A stretch of 64,000 nt of DNA, from assembly GCA_032622095.1 (NCBI GenBank), contig CP136067.1, positions 62,570,893 through 62,634,892 of the forward strand. The letters are read 5' to 3'. This DNA is from Siphonodentalium dalli. Lineage: Eukaryota > Mollusca > Scaphopoda > Gadilida > Siphonodentaliidae. How positions within the stretch are numbered: the first letter of the stretch is position 1; every line of letters begins with the position of its first letter. Below are positions 36,043 to 47,760 of this stretch, piece by piece. Both the position numbers and the translations under genes were made by a program. The notes beneath the pieces were generated by a model. That model saw only the letters and a list, made by a program, of their open reading frames with translations. It was not told the DNA's origin and ran no database searches.

Positions 36043-36433
36043 TGGTGAAAACTGCTTTCTGGAAACAGCGGTTTATGGAAAAAACAATAATTGTACATCT
36101 CATAGAACAAGAGAGACATGCAGGAAAAGAAGATGCATGCATCAGATCCCCCATGGACTATTTTATAAGATTTAATCATTAATATTTGAAAAGTATTATA
36201 AATTTAATATATATATTTATAACACAATTAGCCCCTAAATTCGGCCTCATTATTTAACAAGACACACGTTTATTACCGGCACGCGCAGTGACGCAAGAGC
36301 TTAGAGCAATTATATCATTGGCAACACCAGAACTTTAGTATTATGTTAAAAGTCCAGTGCATTTGTGGCTTTCCCTCAAACTATTTGCAACAAAAGTTTC
36401 TCATTGGGAATAAGTACATTAGCCAATTAAAAT
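36043..36433. other. No recognisable gene
   Basis: AT-rich, no frame or repeat of note. Confidence 0.4.
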
Positions 36434-37030
36434 CAACATGCTAAAAATAAAACAGATTCAAGAAAGGCGAAATTGATGAATTTGTGAAATTTTTAAAATA
36501 AATTTGTCAAAATTTGGTATAATACTCAATTTATGACTTTTCAGCAATGTTTATAAAAATAATATTTTACAAGGCCTTCCATTTGTGTATCCATTTTGTC
36601 AAGTGCGTAGACAATCCTGAATACAGAACAGAAAACTTTTCCCAGATACGTTCAGATATTTTTCGGGTTAGTTGCCTCAAAAATTGGGAGTTTATCTAAG
36701 CAAGATATCCTTTTTTTCAAATACTGGACCATAAAATATGGATTTTAGCTAATTCTTAGAAATTGAGTCTCCGCAATTAGACAAACTCCCAATTTTGGAG
36801 GCACATAACTCGAAAAATACTCAACGTATTGGAAAATGTTTGCTGTTCTGTAATCAGAATTTTGTACTCTACAAAATGAATATACAAATGGAAGGACTTG
36901 TTAAATTGAGTTTTTTTATAAACATCATTGAAAAGGCATAAATTGAGTATTTTACCAAATTTTGGCAAATTTATTTCACAAAATTTATCAATTTCGCCTT
37001 TCTTGATCCTGTTTTATTTTTAGTATGTTG
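36434..37030. mobile_element. 597-bp fold-back element
   Basis: Left CAACATGCTAAAAATAAAAC and the right end inverted (GTTTTATTTTTAGTATGTTG). The arms match inward through TTCAAGAAAGGCGAAATTGA and to a centre near 36730, so nearly the whole element folds. The right arm alone recurs at 39889-40086 because of the tandem duplication. Confidence 0.8.
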
Positions 37031-37189
37031 TTTATGATGGGTTAATAGACTTATTCCTGTTAAGACACATTGTGTTGCAATTAGTTTGAGGTTTGGTATT
37101 TTTTTCTCATAACAATTACAACTTGCTGCATATGTTGGAAGTTATTAACCCGAGGGGAGGGTGATAATGAAACATGTCGATTTGGTCCA

Positions 37190-37790
37190 AGGGGCATGCA
37201 GTAAAGAGACCAGCCATGAGAACATACACATGAACTGTTCAATTAGACCCAACAGTCTCCCGTGCAATATAAGTACCCGGGCCACACCAACCCAACCTGA
37301 CAGGTCCTTGTGACCTGCATTGGAACATACACATGGCTTTATAAAATAGACCGAATGTGTCCCATGCAATACGTACGTACACCCAACCCCATGTCGCACG
37401 TCCCTACGTGTGACATGTTTGAGAGCATGCGCATGTAATTTAAAAATAGACCCGACAGTGTCCCAAATAATATGAGTATGTGTGCACATCAACTCTCTGT
37501 CGCCGCGTCCCTGTTACCAGTCTTGATAACGTACACATGGAATGTCCATGTAGACCGATATTGTGCCATGCAATATGTACGTACATCCAAAACCCTCTGT
37601 CGCCGCGTCCCTACACGTGATAAGTCTTGAGAACATGCACATATAGTGTTCACTGCGTCCCTACATGTAACCAGTCGTGAAAACATGCACGTTACGTGTT
37701 CAAATAGACACGACAGTGTCCCCGTGCATTATAAGTGTGTACACCCAACCCCATATATCTTCATGCCCCTACAAGGCTGAGTGTACATTA
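37190..37790 (+). repeat. Minisatellite of about 110 bp, copy 1
   Basis: Diverged tandem units with GAACATACACATG, AATAGACCCGACAGTGTCCC, CAATATAAGTAC and CGCGTCCCTAC. The minus-strand frames across it are repeat by-products. The second copy is at 40250-40850. Confidence 0.75.
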
Positions 37791-39481
37791 AAATTAACTC
37801 GTGCACAAAGAATGGTTGCATAGGTTTTCGTGAGACACAAGCACTATGCTACATGGCCACTAAAATAATCATACTTAGACGCCACATGGGCGGTTCGGGT
37901 TGTTCTCTTCATTGGCGGCGAACATATCATCGGCGATGATGACATATCGAGGGTTAATTGCCAGGATATGTTGGGCAATATTCCTTATTACTTCGCGAAT
38001 CTATAGTCGACGTTAGTTCCGCTATACCGACATGTGTGGAGTTCTTCGTGGTACGATTGTGACAATATTGAAATGGTGGAAAGTAAGGGGTTAATATACT
38101 TACGCGCGATCGCAGCCCACATCCGTGCGTGGTGGGTTTTCATTTGAACCCATCCCAGTGTTTTGGCCACTAAAATCACCCAAGACGGCCCATGTGCGGT
38201 CCTGTATGGCTTGTTTGCTTCATCGCGACAAGCATTGTGATGTCGCCATTTCGAGTGCTAATTGCCTTGCTTGGCTTTGGTGGGCGATTTCCACTTGTTT
38301 CTATGCGAATATAGTCGATGGTAGTTCCGCTACATAAATGTGTGGAGTTATTAGTGGTACGATGGCGACATGGGCGCCTGGACAGTCTGCCATGTAATGT
38401 AAATTTTGTATGCAGATACCATATTGAACTTCTGGAAAGTAGGGGTTAATATCGCCACACTGCGTATAGGGGTTTCATGAAATCCCACACTGTTCTGGTC
38501 TCTAAAATACCGCCTAAAAACCATGCGTGGGTCCGGGCTGATTCAGATCCTAGCAACTTCGGGTGGTTTTTATTCACGACACACTGTCAATATATTTGGG
38601 CTGGTATTCTGCGATTCGGGGCTGGATTAATACGATTCCATGTGATAACAAAGCACTGTAATATTAATTTCTGGCTAACATTTACTCCACGATGTCCATG
38701 CGAAATTTCTTGACACAGGGTAAACGCAGTTTCGCGTATTAAATATCCCCTATCGGGGGAAATAACGGAGGTTGTGTTGTTATGGTAGTATAGCACCACC
38801 ACCTCCACTTATATTGCTAACTTGTTCAGTAACTTGATTAAACAACTCAATGAACGTTATTTAAACAAGTTACTAAGTTTTTAATACAAGAAACTAACTT
38901 CTTTAGACAAGAACTGTTTAAACAATTTAGTAAAATTTATTAAACAAGTTTCTAACTTGTTTAAATACATTACTATTGTGTTTAAACAAATTAGTAACAA
39001 GTGAAGCTGGCGGTTCTACGCTGTCGGCTGTATATATATATTTACCATGTCTCGCTTTTTTCTTTTTTGTTTTGTTAACTTTTATAGAACAATAAATTTT
39101 ATTGACATCGTATTTAAATCATAACATATCTGTTATTGATCAGTTTTCAGCGTTTCTAGTGGACTCCGGCGCGGCTTGATGGCAATGATGGTGTTATCAT
39201 TATTGGAGAATTGGGAATACCAATTATATTCCTCATTAGGGCGAACAGAATCATCAATCAATACAAAGTCTTCTTTCACTTAATATATTTGACTCGTCTG
39301 TCTTGTGGTGTTGCTTGACACCAGCAACTCCCCTCCCCGGTTCATTTGGTTTACTAATAGAATCGGTCGTCCGATGTTACATTTGTGATAACTGCGGTAC
39401 ATCTGCAACCGGTTTCTTCTGCGATTTCAGCAGAATGTTGTCTGTAGCTTTACCAGTCTGGGGAAATTGGGGAGTATCTGA

Positions 39482-39888
39482 GCAACGTGAATTTCGTTAC
39501 TTATTCCTTATTCCGTATTCCTTATTCGCAAAATATCGGAAAGTGTGCCAATGGCCCCAAATTCGTAAGTGGCCAGGTGGGCGGAACATTTTGGGCCGAA
39601 TTTGTTTTGGGTCGAGTTCGTAAAAGTGGTCCGAAAAAGTGTCGAACCTGTGCTTGGTCGGAATTTTTTTTGAAAATGTGGCAAATGACCACGGGAACAT
39701 ACTCAGTAAAAAATAACAAAAATTTGGGCGGAAAAAAAATTAGGTCGAAAGTAGGAAATGCCTCGAAATTAGGCAAAGACTAAAAAATAAAAGGAAAATG
39801 GTCCCAATGGGTCCAAATTCTCAAGTGGCCAGCTGGGCGAAACATTTTGGGCCGAAATGTTTTTGGGTCGAGTTCGTAAAAGTGGTCC
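39482..39888 (+). mobile_element. AAAATGTGGCA-family element, left part cut by the duplication
   Basis: Starts GCAACGTGAATTTCGTTACT with repeated TTATTCC, same as 42330. It ends at the duplication junction. Confidence 0.75.
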
Positions 39889-42738
39889 GAAAATGTTTGC
39901 TGCTCTGTAATCAGAATTTTGTACTCTACAAAATGAATATACAAATGGAAGGACTTGTTAAATTGAGTTTATTTATAAACATCATTGAAAAGGCATAAAT
40001 TGAGTATTTTACCAAATTTTGGCAAATTTATTTCACAAAATTTATCAATTTCGCCTTTCTTGATCCTGTTTTATTTTTAGTATGTTGTTAATGATGGGTT
40101 AATAGACTTATTCCTGTTAAGACACATTGTGTTGCAATTAGTTTGAGGTTTGGTATTTTTTTCTCATAACAATTACAACTTGCTGCATATGTTGGAAGTT
40201 ATTAACCCGAGGGGAGGATGATAATGAAACATGTCGATTTGGTCCAAGGGGCATGCAGTAAAGAGACCAGCCATGAGAACATACACATGAACTGTTCAAA
40301 TAGACCCAACAGTCTCCCGTGCAATATAAGTACCCGGGCCACACCAACCCAACCTGACAGGTCCTTGTGACCTGCATTGGAACATACACATGGCTTTATA
40401 AAATAGACCCGAATGTGTCCCATGCAATACGTACGTACACCCAACCCCATGTCGCACGTCCCTACGTGTGACAAGTTTGAGAGCATGCGCATGTAATTTA
40501 AAAATAGACCCGACAGTGTCCCAAATAATATGAGTATGTGTGCACATCAACTCTCTGTCGCCGCGTCCCTGTTACCAGTCTTGATAACGTACACATGGAA
40601 TGTCCATGTAGACCGATATTGTGCCATGCAATATGTACGTACATCCAAAACCCTCTGTCGCCGCGTCCCTACACGTGATAAGTCTTGAGAACATGCACAC
40701 ATAGTGTTCACTGCGTCCCTACATGTAACCAGTCGTGAAAACATGCACGTTACGTGTTCAAATAGACACGACAGTGTCCCCGTGCATTATAAGTGTGTAC
40801 ACCCAACCCCATATATCTTCATGCCCCTACAAGGCTGAGTGTACATTAAAATTAACTCGTGCACAAAGAATGGTTGCATAGGTTTTCGTGAGACACAAGC
40901 ACTATGCTACATGGCCACTAAAATAATCATACTTAGACGCCACATGGGCGGTTCGGGTTGTTCTCTTCATTGGCGGCGAACATATCATCGGCGATGATGA
41001 CATATCGAGGGTTAATTGCCAGGATATGTTGGGCAATATTCCTTATTACTTCGCGAATCTATAGTCGACGTTAGTTCCGCTATACCGACATGTGTGGAGT
41101 TCTTCGTGGTACGATTGTGACAATATTGAAATGGTGGAAAGTAAGGGGTTAATATACTTACGCGCGATCGCAGCCCACATCCGTGCGTGGTGGGTTTTCA
41201 TTTGAACCCATCCCAGTGTTTTGGCCACTAAAATCACCCAAGACGGCCCATGTGCGGTCCTGTATGGCTTGTTTGCTTCATCGCGACAAGCATTGTGATG
41301 TCGCCATTTCGAGTGCTAATTGCCTTGCTTGGCTTTGGTGGGCGATTTCCACTTGTTTCTATGCGAATATAGTCGATGGTAGTTCCGCTACATAAATGTG
41401 TGGAGTTATTAGTGGTACGATGGCGACATGGGCGCCTGGACAGTCTGCCATGTAATGTAAATTTTGTATGCAGATACCATATTGAACTTCTGGAAAGTAT
41501 GGGTTAATATCGCCACACTGCGTATAGGGGTTTCATGAAATCCCACACTGTTCTGGTCTCTAAAATACCGCCTAAAAACCATGCGTGGGTCCGGGCTGAT
41601 TCAGATCCTAGCAACTTCGGGTGGTTTTTATTCACGACACACTGTCAATATATTTGGGCTGGTATTCTGCGATTCGGGGCTGGATTAATACGATTCCATG
41701 TGATAACAAAGCACTGTAATATTAATTTCTGGCTAACATTTACTCCACGATGTCCATGCGAAATTTCTTGACACAGGGTAAACGCAGTTTCGCGTATTAA
41801 ATATCCCCTATCGGGGGGAATAACGGAGGTTGTGTTGTTATGGTAGTATAGCACCACCACCTCCACTTATATTGCTAACTTGTTCTAACTTGTTTAAATA
41901 CGTTACTATTGTGTTTAAACAAATTAGTAACAAGTGAAGCTGGCGGTTCTACGCTGTCGGCTGTATATATATATTTACCATGTCTCGCTTTTTCTTTTTT
42001 GTTTTGTTAACTTTTATAGAACAATAAATTTTATTGACATCGTATTTAAATCATAACATATCTGTTATCAATTATATTCCTCATTAGGGCGAACAGAATC
42101 ATCAATCAATACAAAGTCTTCTTTCACTTAATATATTTGACTCGTCTGTCTTGTGGTGTTGCTTGACACCAGCAACTCCCCTCCCCGGTTCATTTGGTTT
42201 ACTAATAGAATCGGTCGTCCGATGTTACATTTGTGATAACTGCGGTACATCTGCAACCGGTTTCTTCTGCGATTTCAGCAGAATGTTGTCTGTAGCTTTA
42301 CCAGTCTGGGGAATTTGGGGAGTATCTGAGCAACGTGAATTTCGTTACTTATTCCTTATTCCGTATTCCTTATTCGCAAATTATCGGAAAGTGTGCCAAT
42401 GGCCCCAAATTCGTAAGTGGCCAGGTGGGCGGAACATTTTGGGCCGAATTTTTTTTGGGTCGAGTTCGTAAAAGTGGTCCGAAAAAGTGTCGAACCTGTG
42501 CTTGGTCGGAATTTTTTTTGAAAATGTGGCAAATGACCACGGGAACATACTCAGTAAAAAATAACAAAAATTTGGGCGGAAAAAAAATTAGGTCGAAAGT
42601 AGGAAATGCCTCGAAATTAGACAAAGACTAAAAAATAAAAGGAAAATGGTCCCAATGGGTCCAAATTCTCAAGTGGCCAGCTGGGCGAAACATTTTGGGC
42701 CGAAATGTTTTTGGGTCGAGTTCGTAAAAGTGGTCCGA
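39889..42738 (+). repeat. 3 kb tandem duplication, copy 2
   Basis: See 36832-39888. It lacks two AT-rich pieces totalling about 210 bp and differs otherwise by few single-base changes. This is recent, or a haplotype collapse problem in the assembly. Confidence 0.9.
40250..40850 (+). repeat. Minisatellite of about 110 bp, copy 2
   Basis: Copy of 37190-37790. Confidence 0.75.
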
Positions 42739-43497
42739 AAAAGTGTCGAACCTGTGCTCGGTCCGAATTTTTTTAGAAAATGTGACAAATGACCACGGGA
42801 ACATACTCAGTAAAAATAATAAAAATTTGGGCCGAAAAATATTTGGGTCGAAAGTAGGAAATGCCTCGAAATTAGTAAAAGTCTAAAAAATGAAGGGAAA
42901 ATGGCCCCAAATGGGTCCAAATTCTCAAGTGGCCAGCTGGGCGGAACATTTTGGGCCGAAAATTCTCTAGGTCGAGTTCGTAAAAGTGGTCCGAAAAAGT
43001 GTCGAACCTGTGCTCGGTCCGATTTTTTGGGGAAAATGTGGCAAATGATCCAAATTGTGCAAGTGGCCAGCTGGGCGAGACATTTTGGGCCGAAAAGTCT
43101 TTGGGTCGAGTTCGTAAAAGTGGTCAAAAAAAGTGTCCAACCTGTGCTCGGTCCGAAATGTTTTAGAAAATGTGGCAAATGACCACAGGAACATACTCAA
43201 TAAAAAATTGGGCCGAAAACAATTGGGTCGAAAGTAGGAAATGCCTCGAAATTAAGCAAAGTCTAAAAAAAAATGAAGGGAAAATGGCCCCAATGGGTCC
43301 AAATTCTCAAGTGGCTAGCTGGGCGGAACATTTTGGTCCGAAAATATTTTGGGTCGAGTTCGTAAAAAATGGTCCGAAAAAGTGTCGAACCCAAAATGTT
43401 CCGCCCACCTGGCCACTTACGAATTTGGGACCATTTGCCACACTTTCCGATATTTTGCGAATAAGAAATAATGAATAAGTAACGAAATTCACGTTGC
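42330..43497. mobile_element. AAAATGTGGCA-family TIR element, most complete copy
   Basis: Left GCAACGTGAATTTCGTTACT with TTATTCC repeats matches the inverted right end TAACGAAATTCACGTTGC; the TIR is about 130-150 bp. The interior is four to five units of about 256 bp (GTGGCCAGCTGGGCG near 42420, 42673, 42930, 43060, 43311). No target duplication recognised. No coding. Confidence 0.8.
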
Positions 43498-44275
43498 TTG
43501 TTATCTTGCGTTGGTGGACGAATATAGCCGGATTAGTACAGGTGGAGACGGTGGTGGTTTTATTTAGTCGTAAATCGGGCGATGGTGGCGTGGGGTGGGT
43601 CAATTAATGCTTTTGTTTGAATGCGCAGTTAGAGGGTGTGTGTGGGTAGATAAGGAGTGGGGATGTACGCAGTTAGAGAGGGTTTGTGTGTGTATATAAG
43701 GGGTGGGGTGGTGGGATACTTAGTACTTGGTGTATGGGTTGGCTGTGAATGAGAAGAGGAGAAATTGTCAGAAAATGACTAAGTTATGATGGAGAAGGCT
43801 GTGGATGGGGAACACACAGCGATAAAAACGCGTGTCGCTGTCACCGACTTGGAAGGGTACAGTGGAGTGGTGTCAAACTGGTAGTGTAGGTAAATAGTTT
43901 ACATGGGGATATACACTTGTGTACATGCAGTAGAATGGCTTGAGGAGGGCTGTTGGTGAAAAGACATGAAAATATACAGCATATATAAATCAATACAAGC
44001 GTAGAACAGCTAGGCTATATATCGAATTTGATTGGTGTATAGATATAGACATCTAAATATTTCACAGTACAAAATCAACGGGTCTATGAATGTTTGTATT
44101 ATAAGGCGAAAAAGCGATAATGCTTTATGAAGTGCGAATGCCCTCACATATACACACGTGTGCGTATGTGCAGATATGTTTTGGGGGAATTTTAGTCAAC
44201 TAAATATTTGGGCACTTTGTGATTGACAATGTTATGAAAAAGTGAAAGTCTTTTTGTATGTCTTCTTTCTGAAAA
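43498..44275. other. G-rich then AT-rich sequence, no gene
   Basis: A block CGCAGTTAGAG with GGGTGTGTGTG is repeated about 45 bp apart (43626 and 43669). No coding evidence. Confidence 0.45.
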
Positions 44276-45064
44276 TGCGTTTTCAATATCGAATACCATA
44301 GCTGGACTGAAAATTTTGGCTGTCATATCGAAAAAAAATGTTGCAGAAACATTGATTGCACTAGGAGACTTCTGTAGACCTATAATTCGTGCTCTTCCAA
44401 CTCACAAATTTTCCACTTTTTTTTTAGCTGAAATTTTATTTCACGTTCGATATTCATTCGATTTGATATTTAGATATTCATTCGAGATTCCCGTGAAGTT
44501 ACTTCGACGTTCGATATGCGATATTTCTCACTTAGAAAATTAAAAAAAAAATCACTTTGGATATCGAACGAATGTCAGTGGGATATTCGATGTTCGATAA
44601 TGAAAAAAGCCTGATCCACACATTGTCTCGAATTGTAGTTTGCCTACGCTTTATATACCTATCCCGTGCAAGTGAAAAATTTCCAAGTCCAGCTAAAAGT
44701 CCAGGAAAAGCACGGAATTTCGGACTACATTTCAGTGGGAGAGCATGAATTGGACTCATGGCGCACCCATCACGCATATAGAACGAAAATTAACTTTTTA
44801 AATTTAAATTGTTTTTTTTTTAAATGTTCTAAGTGCCAAATATCGAATATCGAACGTCGAACTAACTTCACACGAACCTCGAATGAATATCGAATGAATA
44901 TCGAACGTTTTCAGCTAAAAAAAAAGTGGAAAACTTATGAGTTGGAGAGCACGAATTAGGTCTATAGAAGTCTCCTGGTGCAATAACTATTTCTGCGATT
45001 TCTTTTTCTCGATATGTTAGCCGAAAATTTCAATCCAACTATGGTATTCGATATTGAAAACGCA
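44276..45064. repeat. Palindromic element with TCGAATATCGAACG motifs
   Basis: Left TGCGTTTTCAATATCGAATA is inverted at the right end. The arms continue inward with CATTCGATATTCATTCG-like runs and AGTTACTTCGACGTTCG. The centre (44550-44790) is less similar. Probably a fold-back element; target duplication not found. Confidence 0.65.
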
Positions 45065-45570
45065 TAACGCTGACCATGTCTTGACTTGTAGATTGGCATG
45101 TGTAGTTATCATATGTGAGTGACTATAATTATCAAATTTCAGCTCAATCGGCCCGTCAATACAGCCTGCGCCCTCTATACAGCTATATGTCGTGTAAGTG
45201 TAAATGTTGTAAGTCCAGCTGTGGTCTGGAAAACAGGAAAAGCGCGGAATTTCGTACGAAGTTTCAGTGGGAGAGTACGAATTGGACTCATGGCGCACCC
45301 CTCATGCAAAAAAACAAAATAGATTTTTTATGAAATTTTCTAAGTGTCGAATATCGAACGTCGAACTAACTTCACGCTAATATCGAATGAATATCTGAAT
45401 ATCGAATGAATATCGAACGTGAAATAAAATTTCAGCTAAAAAAACAAGTGGACACATTTGTAAGTTGGAGAGCACGAATTATGTCTATAGAAGTCTCCTA
45501 GTTTTTTCTGCAATTTTTCTCTCTCGATATGTTAGCCGAAAATTTCAGTCCAGCGCTATGGTATTCGCAA
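45065..45570 (+). repeat. Partial third copy of the same repeat
   Basis: Repeats the centre (GTGGGAGAGTACGAATTGGA, CTCATGGCGCACCC) and right arm of 44276-45064, ending at CCGAAAATTTCAGTCCAGC. Confidence 0.65.
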
Positions 45571-45774
45571 CATATCCTCGCCGAAATAATAGACCTATAA
45601 TGCGAAATAGGTACATAATGTGATTATTTGATTATTAAATAAGCAGACAATGGAGTCATATCCGTTATGTCGTTTTATGGCGCGGGCCACAATGAAAACA
45701 CAGTTAAATGTCGCAAAAATGTGGCAAATGACCACGGGAACGTCAAAAAACGGAATTCACGTTGCTACCCGTGG

Positions 45775-45907
45775 CTATGAAACAAAACAAATACGATGAA
45801 CTGAACCGTATGGTCAAATATGGAGAGCTATAGAGACTGTAGACCAACCTACCGACTGCGTCAGTAGTTTCGTTATAGCTTCGAAAAGAAATTCTGACAC
45901 TATCAGG
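45775..45907 (+). pseudogene. Ty3/gypsy reverse transcriptase, 5' fragment
   Basis: Frames encode AMKQNKYDELNRMVKYG and, after a shift near 45835, DQPTDCVSSFVIASKRNSDT. This is the conserved start of the gypsy reverse transcriptase domain, just before the block that resumes at 47095. The copy is frameshifted and split by an inserted TIR element, and is plainly non-functional. The flank to 45715 also has a short AAAATGTGGCA-family scrap (45715-45765). Confidence 0.8.
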
Positions 45908-47094
45908 GGGGGGGGGGCGTGGTCTGCAATTTTTTTCCGAACACTAGGCGGGGGTGGGTGGGTGGTTCAGCAGCTTGGCTAACACAATTTTTCCTGGCTC
46001 TGTAAATTATTTCCTGTAGTCATTTTTCTTCAAAATAATGCGACAAAATGTTTTAAGAATGCTTCTATTATGTAATAGGAATGAACTTATCTCTTGGTAG
46101 TGGGGTTTGAGTTCACTATCAGTTAGAAATGATGGATAACACCAATGGGTAATAAAAAAGGTCAGTTTGCTAAATGTTTTCTTCAAGGATTTATCAATGC
46201 ATATTGACATGGAAAGGCTCAGGTTTAAATAGTTCTATTAAAATCATTAATTCAACCTGATATAAATGAAAACATAACACAATAATAGATTCTTCAAATA
46301 AATGTAAACTCTACAAATAAAAATAGACTATTAAAAAAACCATAACAAAATAAAACATAAAGCTGTTAAAACAAACTTTAACCGATTTCAACGTTATTCG
46401 GTACATGGGTCTAGGAACACCTCTAGATGGGAGCTGTCAAAGTTGAACGATTTTCGATGAAAACATGGCCACCGGCAGCCATCTTGGATTTTACTCTTTG
46501 CACCGCTAAATCAATTAGCACACCCTACAGAGCTTACCCCTCAACCGATCATCACAAAACTTCATATGAAGTCCTCGGTGTGACATCTCGATGGGTGCCT
46601 ACCGTTTTTTTCCCCGAATTCTGTAAAAAAAAAAAACATGGCTGCCAGCGGCTATCTTGGATTTTACTCTTTGTTTCTCATCCAATCGTCACCAAACTTC
46701 ATATCGATATTCGGGGTGACACCACGATGGGAGCCTCCCTTTCCCCCGAAATTTGTTCAAAACAAACATGGCCACCAGCAACCATCTTGGATTTCAAATG
46801 TTAATCCATCAGCACAACCTACAGCCCACATTTATTGGATAATTGCTTTGAAACGTTACAGCCTTATTGGTAAATCAAAAGTAGGAATGCTTCTATAATC
46901 ATGATACGGAACATAGATCAGATAAGATCAGGACAACCAAGTAAAATAGTCATTTAAAGCAGTTTGAAGGGGTACGTGGGTCCCTATCCCAGAATTGGAA
47001 AAAATACAAATAAGGGGGTGGTGGGTACCCAGAGGGCGGAAAAAGTAAAAAAAAAAAGCGCCTAGTGTCCGGAATTTTTTTTCTGACACACCCC
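45907..47094 (+). mobile_element. 1.19 kb TIR element inserted in gypsy pol
   Basis: TIRs: left CCGAACACTAGGCG preceded by GGGGCGTGGTCTGC; right CGCCTAGTGTCCGG followed by CTGACACACCCC. The host sequence GACACTATCA (45896-45905) is repeated as GGCACTATTA (47095-47104), a 10-bp duplication with two differences that rejoins the gypsy coding sequence. The paralogue without this right end is 13994-15530. Non-coding; MULE-like by duplication length. Confidence 0.8.
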
Positions 47095-47760
47095 GGCACT
47101 ATTAGAATATGCATAGACTCGAAACCATTGAATAAGGCACTCAAGCGTGAACATTTAATTATCAACTACCTACTTTGGAGAGTGTGTTACCGGAACTTTC
47201 AAAAGCTAAAGTGTTCTCTACAGCAGATCTTAAGGCTGGATTTCTCCATCTGGTTCTTGATGAAGACTCACGTTCTCTCACTACATTTGATACACCTTTT
47301 GGGAGGTACACGTGGAAAGAGACTTGCATACGGAACTGAAACCGTCACCTGAGGTATTTTAGAAGCTATTGTATTTGCAAGTCGTGTGTTAACCTCGGCT
47401 GAACAAAACTATGCAAACATGTATTTGGACGACAGGTGGTAGTGCATACTGATCATAAGCCGTTGGAGTCTATCGCTACCAAACCATTGTATAGGGCACC
47501 TCGTCGATGCAATGTATCTTTCTCCGAATGCTAAACTATAATGTTACAATTGTGTACAAGCCTGGAAAAGAACACGTTGTTGCTGATTTGTTGTCGCGAT
47601 CTTATGAACCACATGAGCGTTTCACACAAGAGAGTATATGTAAGGAGTTTGAACAATCATGTCAACATGGTGAAATTTCTTTCGATGACAGGACGACTGT
47701 TTCAAACTCAAAAGGAAACTGAGCGTGATGGCAGTTCCTGAAATCTATGATAGTGCAAGG
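47095..47760 (+). pseudogene. Ty3/gypsy reverse transcriptase and RNase H, 3' fragment
   Basis: The first part encodes TIRICIDSKPLNKALKREH, the gypsy RT motif, then shifted pieces related to DLKAGF and to the TWKRLAYG region. Next come the RNase H landmarks: FASRVLTSAEQNYA, VVVHTDHKPLESIA and NYNVTIVYKPGKEHVVADLL. Between the RT start and RNase H, the segment that should carry YxDD is deleted. At least three frameshifts are visible. No LTRs, integrase or gag were recognised. Confidence 0.85.

Larger units (their letters stand above)
36832..39888 (+). repeat. 3.06 kb tandem duplication, copy 1
   Basis: Almost identical to 39889-42738. The junction is at a shared GAAAATGTTTGCTG. Copy 1 keeps an AT-rich segment with repeated TTAAACAAGTTACTAA (about 38828-38960) and about 80 bp near 39133-39215 that copy 2 lacks. 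Contents: right arm of the 597-bp fold-back, a minisatellite, three diverged units of about 350 bp (37850-38790), and the left end of an AAAATGTGGCA-family element. Confidence 0.9.

Noticed and set aside
37145-37492. 115-codon minus frame and its twin at 40202
   Set aside because: It lies in a minisatellite of about 110 bp; His/Cys pattern repeats with the unit.
42901-43178. Frames with KKCRTCARS-like residues as a Cys-rich protein
   Set aside because: Repeat units of about 256 bp in a non-coding TIR element; the same residues arise on each unit.
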